From Burkholderia sp. BCC0506 (GTDB lineage: Bacteria > Pseudomonadota > Gammaproteobacteria > Burkholderiales > Burkholderiaceae), in NCBI RefSeq assembly GCF_902833145.1, contig NZ_CADFEN010000003.1, positions 529,797 to 593,796 on the forward strand: DNA of 64,000 nucleotides, written 5' to 3'. Made by a program: the position numbers and the translations under genes. The notes beneath the pieces were generated by a model. That model saw nothing but the letters and a program-made list of their open reading frames with translations. It ran no database searches and had not been told where the DNA came from. Shown here in pieces: positions 22,366 through 28,870 of the stretch; the stretch's first letter is position 1; every line of letters begins with the position of its first letter.

Positions 22366-23064
22366 ATGACCAACGCCGATCCGCACGAACTCCAGAAATT
22401 CAGCGACCTCGCCCACCGATGGTGGGATCCGAATGCCGAATTCAAGCCGCTGCACGACCTGAACCCGGTCAGGCTCGGCTGGATCGACGCGCATGCGCAC
22501 CTGGCCGGCAAACGTGCACTCGACATCGGCTGCGGCGGCGGCATCCTGTCCGAATCGATGGCCGGGCTCGGCGCCCAGGTGAAAGGCATCGACCTGTCGA
22601 CCGAGGCGCTCGGCGTGGCCGACCTGCACAGCCTCGAAAGCGGCATTTCGGTCGATTACGAGGCGATCGCCGCCGAAGCGATCGCCGCGCGCGAACCGGG
22701 TACCTACGACGTCGTCACGTGCATGGAAATGCTCGAGCACGTGCCGTCGCCCAGCGACATCGTGGCCGCGTGCGCGACGCTCGTGAAACCGGGTGGCTGG
22801 GTATTCTTCTCGACGCTGAACCGCAACCTGAAGTCCTACCTGTTCGCCGTGATCGGCGCGGAATACATCGCGCAAATGCTGCCGAAGGGTACGCACGATT
22901 ACGCGCGCTTCATCCGCCCGTCGGAACTGGCCGGCTTCGTGCGTGCAACGGATCTGCACATCGTCGAGATCAAGGGCATCACGTATCACCCGATCGGCAA
23001 GCGCTTCGCGCTGTCGAACGACACCGACATCAACTACCTCGTCGCGTGCCGCCGCGGCGCGTGA
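22366..23064 (+). CDS. ubiG: bifunctional 2-polyprenyl-6-hydroxyphenol / 3-demethylubiquinol O-methyltransferase
   Basis: SAM-dependent methyltransferase that performs both O-methylations of ubiquinone synthesis at the inner membrane surface. Motif I is [13 protein letters not shown] (about 47-59) and the acidic motif is KGIDLS. The C-terminal [21 protein letters not shown] block is typical of UbiG. Length 232 residues is standard. A TATACT hexamer at 22309-22314 could be its promoter. gph starts 13 bases after its stop, so the two are co-transcribed. Confidence 0.95.
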   Translation: MTNADPHELQKFSDLAHRWWDPNAEFKPLHDLNPVRLGWIDAHAHLAGKRALDIGCGGGILSESMAGLGAQVKGIDLSTEALGVADLHSLESGISVDYEAIAAEAIAAREPGTYDVVTCMEMLEHVPSPSDIVAACATLVKPGGWVFFSTLNRNLKSYLFAVIGAEYIAQMLPKGTHDYARFIRPSELAGFVRATDLHIVEIKGITYHPIGKRFALSNDTDINYLVACRRGA

Positions 23065-23077
23065 CCTTCCCATCGGC

Positions 23078-23791
23078 ATGACGACTCCCCTTTCGACCGC
23101 GCGGATCGCAGACGCACCGCGCCTGCTGCACTGCGATGCGGTCCTGTTCGATCTGGACGGCACGCTCGCCGACACGGCGCCCGACCTCGCGGCGGCCGTC
23201 AACAAGATGCAGCGCGAGCGCGGGCTGCCCGAAACGTCACTCGACGTGTTGAGGCCGCTCGCCTCGGCCGGCGCGCGCGGGCTGCTCGGTGGCGCGTTCG
23301 GCATCGATCCGCACACCCCCGGCTACGAAGCGATGCGCGACGAGTTCCTGGCCAACTACGCGGCCGATCTCTGCGTGCAGACGACACTGTTCCCCGGCAT
23401 CGGCGACGTGCTCGACGAGCTCGATGCGCGCGGCGTGCGCTGGGGCATCGTGACGAACAAGGCGATGCGGCTCACGGCACCGCTCGTCGACCTGCTCGGC
23501 CTCGCGCCGCGCGCCGCCTGCGTCGTCGGGGGCGACACAACGCCGCACCCGAAGCCGCATCCGGCCCCGCTGCTGCATGCGGCCGGCCAGCTGACGCTCG
23601 CGCCCGCGCGCATCGTCTACGTCGGCGACGACCTGCGCGACATTCAGGCCGGCAGCGCCGCCGGCATGGCTACCGTGGCAGCCGCGTACGGCTATTGCGG
23701 CGACGGCATCGCGCCGGCCGACTGGCAGGCCCAGCACCTCGTCGACACGACACAGGAACTGCGGGACCTGCTGCGCGATGTTGGGCTATAA
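23078..23791 (+). CDS. gph: phosphoglycolate phosphatase (HAD family)
   Basis: HAD hydrolase that removes 2-phosphoglycolate formed during DNA repair. Motif I is DLDGTLADT (about 23-31, nucleophile Asp23), motif II is the Thr in VTNKAMR, and motif III/IV is GDDLRDIQAG. Length 237 residues fits Gph. The ATG at 23078 was chosen; the frame is open upstream inside ubiG. Its last codons overlap the -10 box of the tmRNA gene. Note that ubiG-gph pairing is common in proteobacteria; a MupP-like role in MurNAc recycling is an alternative for this subfamily. Confidence 0.9.
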   Translation: MTTPLSTARIADAPRLLHCDAVLFDLDGTLADTAPDLAAAVNKMQRERGLPETSLDVLRPLASAGARGLLGGAFGIDPHTPGYEAMRDEFLANYAADLCVQTTLFPGIGDVLDELDARGVRWGIVTNKAMRLTAPLVDLLGLAPRAACVVGGDTTPHPKPHPAPLLHAAGQLTLAPARIVYVGDDLRDIQAGSAAGMATVAAAYGYCGDGIAPADWQAQHLVDTTQELRDLLRDVGL

Positions 23792-23792
23792 T
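23787..23792 (+). promoter_or_regulatory. -10 box of the ssrA promoter, overlapping the gph stop codon
   Basis: A perfect TATAAT lies 17 bases before the mature tmRNA 5' end, and its bases include the gph TAA stop (23789-23791). No consensus -35 is seen at the right distance. Confidence 0.7.
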
Positions 23793-23808
23793 GTTTGATC
23801 TTATCCGC

Positions 23809-24178
23809 GGGGGCGACCTGGTTTCGACAGGGGTTGTGAAGCGGCTAGGGCATGTCGAGGACCCGTCACCTCGTTAATCAATGGGAAAATCGTAACTGCA
23901 AACGACGATACGTTCGCACTGGCAGCCTAAGGGCCGCCGTCCTCTGCCTAGTTCACTGACGGGCTAGTGTCGCAAGACCGGTAGCAATACCGCCAGAGGT
24001 CATTTACGTCAGTTAAGCCCTGTCGGCGTCGCGACGCCAGGGTCGAAAATCTAGCGAATCGCCGTAGTGCAGCGTGTTCGTCCGCGTCGCTGCGGTTAAA
24101 TCAAAAGACTGGACTAAACATGTAGAACTAGTCGTGGAGCGCTTCTGGACGCGGGTTCGATTCCCGCCGCCTCCACCA
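23809..24178 (+). ncRNA. ssrA: transfer-messenger RNA (tmRNA), one-piece
   Basis: Rescues stalled ribosomes with SmpB. The 5' end GGGGGCGACC pairs with the 3' CGCCTCC before the encoded CCA, forming the alanine-tRNA-like acceptor, and the T-arm GGTTCGATTCCC is visible at the 3' end. The tag reading frame at 23898-23930 starts at resume codon GCA and encodes ANDDTFALAA followed by TAA. The length of 370 nt is usual. It begins 18 bases after gph and ends with two hairpins. Confidence 0.97.
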
Positions 24179-24185
24179 AATACGC

Positions 24186-24248
24186 GCGAAACGTTCGCCA
24201 CGTTTCGCAACGAAGACCCCGCCGAGCGTTGCTCCGCGGGGTTTTTTG
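24186..24248 (+). terminator. tandem hairpins and terminator after ssrA
   Basis: First hairpin GCGAAACG with CGTTTCGC (24186-24208); second ACCCCGC (24216-24222) with GCGGGGT (24236-24242), followed by a run of six T. Confidence 0.85.
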
Positions 24249-24462
24249 TTTCCGGCGAAACGCACACGCCCCGCTCCTTGCGAAAAAGCGCCCAGCCACG
24301 GGCGGGCCGGGCGGAATGCCGCCGCCGTGGCGGCGGCAGGAGGTGACGGATGCGCTGCCGCGGCCGCGCCATCGTCGGTTGCGTCGGGCAGCGGCTGCCC
24401 GGTGGTCGGGCTTCGGAACGACGCAGCGGCACCTATGCCGGCCCGCACCGGACATGTGCGGC

Positions 24463-24813
24463 TCAGCTGCCGCGATACAGCGACTTCATTTCTTCCGCGC
24501 TGGCCGGGCGCACGCCCATCGCGCGCGACCCCGACGCCGACGCGCCCTGCGCCTGCGCACCGTAGCCGCTGGCGTCGACACCTTGTGCTTGTGCCAGTGC
24601 ACGCTGCTGCTCCGCGATACGCGCCGTGGCGGCCTGGATCGCTTCCGGATAATGCGGATCTTCACCGCGGGCGGAGTTGTAACCGGCCCGCTGGAGTTGA
24701 ACCAGTTCGGCACGAACCTGCGCACGGGTGATCGTCGAGCCCGACTGGGCGAACGACACGACCGGGGCAACGAGTGCAGCAGCAACGACAATGGCTTGAA
24801 CGAGCGACTTCAT
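24463..24813 (-). CDS. DUF4148 domain-containing exported protein
   Basis: Small periplasmic protein of 116 residues with a signal peptide (1-22, ending SFA) and the DUF4148 core: TRAQVRAELVQLQRAGY followed by a DPHYPEAIQAA block. DUF4148 proteins are abundant in Burkholderia, often in many copies, and have no proven function. The C-terminal half is Ala/Gly/Ser-rich. It stands alone, convergent with ssrA and separated from the next minus-strand gene by a terminator. Confidence 0.88.
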   Translation of the reverse strand: MKSLVQAIVVAAALVAPVVSFAQSGSTITRAQVRAELVQLQRAGYNSARGEDPHYPEAIQAATARIAEQQRALAQAQGVDASGYGAQAQGASASGSRAMGVRPASAEEMKSLYRGS

Positions 24814-25169
24814 GATGACCTACCTCCAGATTTTGTCTGATTGAGCGGTGAACACCGTGTTCAGCGCCGACAAACCGAAGTTTATGTAGGCAAATGCTTA
24901 AGAATAAGGCAGGTTTCAGGAACACATCCTTCCTGATTTACGGGTTAACCCTAGCACCCTGACGGCGCGACAAGGCGGGCGAACGGCGCCTCGTTCGTCC
25001 CGACTGCGTCAAGGTTCGCCGAAAAAGACCGAGCCCCGCGAAGCGGCCGGCTTCGCGGGGCTCGAGCAAGGCAGGATCGGGCCGGAACGTGCGCAGTCGT
25101 CTGTCCGTTGGAAAACCGCTGCGCAGGCGGCAAGCGCCGCCCTCCGGCGTAGAAGCGCCTGCCCGCGTG
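24814..25169. other. intergenic region upstream of the DUF4148 gene
   Basis: 356 bases without a gene. It contains the terminator of the following minus-strand gene at 25029-25066, and an AT-richer stretch near 24840-24950 that is the likely promoter region of the DUF4148 gene. Nothing else recognised. Confidence 0.6.
25029..25066 (-). terminator. intrinsic terminator of the 89-residue exported protein gene
   Basis: Long palindrome CGAGCCCCGCGAAGC paired with GCTTCGCGGGGCTCG; on the minus strand it runs into GGTCTTTTTC. Confidence 0.85.
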
Positions 25170-25439
25170 CTACTGGGTGTCCATCGGGCACTTCAGGTTG
25201 CAGCCGTTCGGGTCGCCCAGGTCGCCCTTGCGGCGCAACGACGACTTCTTGCCGCTCTGGTATTTCTGCGACGGCGCCGACGCCGCGAACGGCATCTGCG
25301 GATGTTCGTTCAGGCGAAACTGTTCGCTCAGGATCCCGCCGGGCACACCCGGGGAATTCTGCGCGAACGCAAACGGCGACGCGACGACCAGCAGCCCCGC
25401 GGTCAACGCTGCCGCGGTAAGGGGAACGGAAAATTTCAT
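25170..25439 (-). CDS. small exported hypothetical protein
   Basis: An 89-residue protein with a clear signal peptide (1-27, ending AFA) and a short polar mature part containing GKKSSLRRKGDLGDPNGCNL and a pair of cysteines four residues apart (C-x3-C) near the C-terminus. I do not recognise a family. The start MKFSVPLTAAALTAG was chosen because it opens the signal peptide; codon use and the dedicated terminator support it being real. It lies between the DUF4148 gene and the fds regulator, with no obvious functional link. Confidence 0.7.
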   Translation of the reverse strand: MKFSVPLTAAALTAGLLVVASPFAFAQNSPGVPGGILSEQFRLNEHPQMPFAASAPSQKYQSGKKSSLRRKGDLGDPNGCNLKCPMDTQ

Positions 25440-25540
25440 GGCGGGATGACGCCTGAACGGCGTGCTTGTTGGAACGTTGATCAAGCGGCAAGCGTAGCGC
25501 AAATCCCCTACTGCTGCAGCGCGGTCCGATCGCGTTCCCG

Positions 25541-26647
25541 TTACCGGGTATTGCCGTCCGGCATGCTCGTGCCGTCGCTGCCGGCCAGCCCGGTCGCGAT
25601 CCGCTCCAGCGCACCGCACGCGGCCGGGTCGTACCCGTCGAGATGCGCGACGCGCTCGACGAAACGCGCGTCGCGCAGCAGCGCCAGCACGTCGGCGAGC
25701 GGCCGCGCATCGAGCCGCGCGCGGTCGCATGCGAAGTAATAGTCCTCGTCGACGATCGGGATGAAGTCGAGCCCGAAGTGACGCGCGGCCGGCTCGACGC
25801 CGAAGCCGAGATCGGCCATTCCGCTCGCGACGAACGCGGCGATCGCCGAATGCGTGAGTTCGGCCGACGCGTAGCCGTCGATGCGCTCCGGGTCGATGCC
25901 GATCGCGCGCAACGCGAGATCCAGCAGCATGCGCGTGCCGGACCCCGGCTGGCGGTTGACGAAGCGGATGTCGTTGCGTGCCAGATCAGCCAGCCCGCGG
26001 ACCTGCTTCGGATTGCCGCGCGCAACGAACAACCCCTGTTGGCGACGCGTCAGATGGATCAGCACGTGGCGCGTGTCGTCGAGCCAGGGCCGGTAGATCT
26101 GCGCGCACTGCGCGCGAAACGCGCCGCGCGGCAAATGGAAGCCGGCGAGGTCGCATTCGCCGCGCGCGAGCGCCTGCACGGCCTCGATGCTCTCGCGATA
26201 CTTGATGTCGACGGCCGCCTGCGCATCGACGAGCGCGGAGACGAGCGTCGCCACCGCGTAGCCGTGCGACGCATGAATGCGCACGGCGCCGTCGCGCTGC
26301 GCGAGCCGCCGGTTCAGCTCGCTGGCCACCTCGGCCGCCAGCGTGCGCAGGTTTCCGTCGAGGCGGCTGCGCGCCAGACGCTGCGCATCGACGACCGCCT
26401 GCCCGAGCGCCGACAACGTCGAACCCTTGCCGCGCGCGGTGTCGATCAATTCCCCGCCGATACACGACTCCAGCGCGCGCAGCATGCCCCACGCATGCCG
26501 GTACGACAGCCCCTTGGCTTGCGCGGCCTGCGCGATGCTGCCCGTGTCGGCCACGAGTTCCAGCAGCGGAGCGACGTCAGACAGACTGGCCGAGCGGCCT
26601 TCCGTGTCGCGTACGGTCAGATACGCGTCGCATTCGATCCGAATCAA
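25541..26647 (-). CDS. ModE-type N-terminal HTH regulator with periplasmic-binding-protein-like sensor, probable fds operon regulator
   Basis: Regulator of 368 residues. The N-terminal part (about 1-110) is a ModE/LysR-like winged helix with GSIAQAAQAKGLSYRHAWGM; the rest (about 115-350) is a type 2 PBP-like domain with RQPGSGTRMLLD, similar to the molybdate/tungstate- or ligand-binding SBP fold used by substrate-sensing regulators. It has no C-terminal molbindin (TOBE) pair as in E. coli ModE. It is transcribed divergently from fdsG over a 131-base gap, the position held by the FdsR regulator in Cupriavidus (recollection, not checked). Likely controls the formate dehydrogenase operon. Confidence 0.8.
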   Translation of the reverse strand: MIRIECDAYLTVRDTEGRSASLSDVAPLLELVADTGSIAQAAQAKGLSYRHAWGMLRALESCIGGELIDTARGKGSTLSALGQAVVDAQRLARSRLDGNLRTLAAEVASELNRRLAQRDGAVRIHASHGYAVATLVSALVDAQAAVDIKYRESIEAVQALARGECDLAGFHLPRGAFRAQCAQIYRPWLDDTRHVLIHLTRRQQGLFVARGNPKQVRGLADLARNDIRFVNRQPGSGTRMLLDLALRAIGIDPERIDGYASAELTHSAIAAFVASGMADLGFGVEPAARHFGLDFIPIVDEDYYFACDRARLDARPLADVLALLRDARFVERVAHLDGYDPAACGALERIATGLAGSDGTSMPDGNTR

Positions 26648-26734
26648 TTATGCACTCCGATTTCCTATTGCGACGGCGAGATCTTCCGCTTATCGTTGGT
26701 CAAAATCAATCAGAACGAAGTCCCGATGCGCACT

Positions 26735-26755
26735 ATATGAACTGCGAGCGCATAT
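26735..26755. promoter_or_regulatory. candidate operator in the fds divergent region
   Basis: Inverted repeat ATATG-N11-CATAT, the T-N11-A spacing typical of LysR-type sites, lies 24 bases ahead of the fdsG start and overlaps a TATATGA -10-like sequence. Binding by the adjacent regulator is inferred only. Confidence 0.4.
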
Positions 26756-26778
26756 GAGACTTTGGAGGAGCATAAGCG

Positions 26779-27279
26779 ATGTCCCCGAATTCCCCCGCGG
26801 CCGACGCGCTCGTCGAGCGCCATGCGCGCGCCGGCCGCTCGCTCGTCGCGATCCTGCACGCGATCCAGGACGACGCGGGCTACGTGCCGCCGGGCTGCGT
26901 CGCGCCGCTCGCCAAGGCGCTGAACCTGTCGCGCGCGGAAGTGCACGGCGTGCTGACCTACTACCACCACTTCCGCACCGCGCCGCCCGCCCGCGTGACG
27001 ATCCAGATGTGCCGTGCCGAAGCGTGCCGCAGCATGGGCTGCGAAACGCTCGCCGCCCACGCGCAAGCCCGCACGGGCTGCCGGTTCGACGCGGCGCACG
27101 GCGATGCCGCCGCGGCCCACGCGCCGGCCGACGTCGCGCTCGAATCGGTCTACTGCCTCGGACTGTGCGCGCAATCGCCGTCGATGACGGTCAACGGGGT
27201 ACTTCACGCCAAGGTCACGCCGGAGAAGTTCGACGCCCTGCTGGCCGACGCGGTCGCCCACACGACGGAGGCCGCATGA
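26779..27279 (+). CDS. fdsG: NAD-dependent formate dehydrogenase, gamma subunit
   Basis: NuoE-like thioredoxin-fold subunit of soluble FdsGBAD formate dehydrogenase, holding a [2Fe-2S] cluster. The four ligands are visible as C78-x4-C83 (QMCRAEAC) and C126-x3-C130 (YCLGLC). The N-terminal helical part (ALVERHARAGRSLVAILHAI) matches NuoE. Length 166 residues. The ribosome-binding site GGAGGA is 9 bases ahead. Its stop overlaps the fdsB start (ATGA), so the two are translationally coupled. It is the first gene of the operon. Confidence 0.92.
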   Translation: MSPNSPAADALVERHARAGRSLVAILHAIQDDAGYVPPGCVAPLAKALNLSRAEVHGVLTYYHHFRTAPPARVTIQMCRAEACRSMGCETLAAHAQARTGCRFDAAHGDAAAAHAPADVALESVYCLGLCAQSPSMTVNGVLHAKVTPEKFDALLADAVAHTTEAA

Positions 27280-28853
27280 CCACCCGCATCTACGTTCCGC
27301 GCGATTCGTCCGCGCTGGCGCTCGGCGCCGACGCGCTCGCCGTCGCGATCGTGGCCGAAGCGGAGCGGCGCGGCGTCGCGATCGAACTGGTCCGCAACGG
27401 TTCGCGCGGGCTGCTGTGGCTCGAGCCGCTCGTCGAGGTCGGTACGGCCGCCGGCCGTGTCGGCTATGCCAACCTGTCGGCCGCCGACGTGCCGGCCCTG
27501 TTCGACGCCAACTGGCTCGAAGGCGGCACGCATCCGAGCGGCGTCGGCCTCGTCGACGCGCTGCCCTATCTCGCACGCCAGCAGCGGCTCACGTTCGCGC
27601 GCATCGGCCTGACCGATCCGCTGTCGATCGACGACTACCTGCGACACGAAGGCCTCGTCGGCCTGAAGAACGTCCTGGCGCTCGGCGGCGATGCCGCATG
27701 CGAAACGCTGATCGAGTCGGGGCTGCGCGGCCGCGGCGGCGCGGCGTTCCCGGCCGGCATCAAATGGCGTACCGTGCGGCAAGCGCGCGCCGCGCAGAAA
27801 TACATCGTCTGCAACGCGGACGAAGGCGATTCGGGCACGTTCTCCGACCGCCTGCTGATGGAATGCGACCCGTACTGCCTGATCGAAGGGATGATCATCG
27901 CGGGCGTCGCCACCGGCGCGACGGTTGGCTACATCTACGTGCGCAGCGAATACCCGCACGCGATCGCCACGCTCGAAGCGGCGATCGTCCGCGCGCGTGA
28001 AGCCGGCTGGCTCGGCGAACACGTGCTCGGCTCCGCGCATGCGTTCGAACTGCACGTCGCGAAAGGCGCAGGCTCGTACGTATGCGGCGAGGAAACGGCG
28101 CTGCTCGAATCGCTCGAGGGCAAGCGCGGCGTCGTGCGCGCGAAGCCGCCGCTGCCCGCGCTCGCCGGCCTGTTCGGCCAGCCGACCGTCATCAACAACG
28201 TGATCACGCTCGCGACGGCGCCCGTGATCTTCGCGCGCGGCGCCGCGTTCTATCGCGACTACGGGATGGGCCGCTCGCGCGGCACGCTGCCGTTCCAGCT
28301 GGCAGGCAACATCCGCCGCGGCGGCCTCGTCGAGCTTGCGTTCGGCGTCACGCTGCGCGAGCTGCTGTTCGACTTCGGCGGCGGCACGGCCACCGGCCGG
28401 GCGGCACGCGCCGCGCAGGTCGGCGGCCCGCTCGGCACCTACCTGCCCGACCACCAGTGGGACGTGCCGCTCGATTACGAGGCATACACGGCGATCGGCG
28501 CGGTCGTCGGCCACGGCGGCATCGTGCTGCACGACGACACGTCGAATCTCGCCGAGCTGGCCGAATACGCGATGAAGTTCTGCGCGATCGAATCGTGCGG
28601 CAAGTGCACGCCCTGCCGGATCGGTTCGACGCGCGGCGTCGAGACGATCGCACGGATCCGCGACGGCGATACGTCGGAGCGCCAGGTCACGCTGCTGCGC
28701 GACCTGTGCGACACGATGCTCGCCGGCTCGCTGTGCGCGATGGGCGGCATGACGCCGTACCCGGTGCTGTCCGCGCTCGACCATTTCCCCGAAGATTTCG
28801 GGCTCGCCGCCGGCAAGGATGCCGCGTCGGGTCCGGTCAAGGCCGCGGCCTGA
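27276..28853 (+). CDS. fdsB: NAD-dependent formate dehydrogenase, beta subunit
   Basis: NuoF-like subunit that carries FMN, the NAD site and one [4Fe-4S] cluster. An N-terminal thioredoxin-like domain (about 1-120) precedes the NuoF core; GLRGRGGAAFPAGIKW is the NADH/FMN glycine-rich loop, NADEGDSGTFSDR binds FMN, and ESCGKCTPCRIG (about 440-452) plus a later Cys in AGSLCAMGG ligate the cluster. Length 525 residues is typical of FdsB. Start by the ATGA overlap with fdsG; fdsA begins 17 bases after its stop. Confidence 0.94.
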   Translation: MTTRIYVPRDSSALALGADALAVAIVAEAERRGVAIELVRNGSRGLLWLEPLVEVGTAAGRVGYANLSAADVPALFDANWLEGGTHPSGVGLVDALPYLARQQRLTFARIGLTDPLSIDDYLRHEGLVGLKNVLALGGDAACETLIESGLRGRGGAAFPAGIKWRTVRQARAAQKYIVCNADEGDSGTFSDRLLMECDPYCLIEGMIIAGVATGATVGYIYVRSEYPHAIATLEAAIVRAREAGWLGEHVLGSAHAFELHVAKGAGSYVCGEETALLESLEGKRGVVRAKPPLPALAGLFGQPTVINNVITLATAPVIFARGAAFYRDYGMGRSRGTLPFQLAGNIRRGGLVELAFGVTLRELLFDFGGGTATGRAARAAQVGGPLGTYLPDHQWDVPLDYEAYTAIGAVVGHGGIVLHDDTSNLAELAEYAMKFCAIESCGKCTPCRIGSTRGVETIARIRDGDTSERQVTLLRDLCDTMLAGSLCAMGGMTPYPVLSALDHFPEDFGLAAGKDAASGPVKAAA

Positions 28854-28870
28854 CCCAGAAGGAGCCCTGC

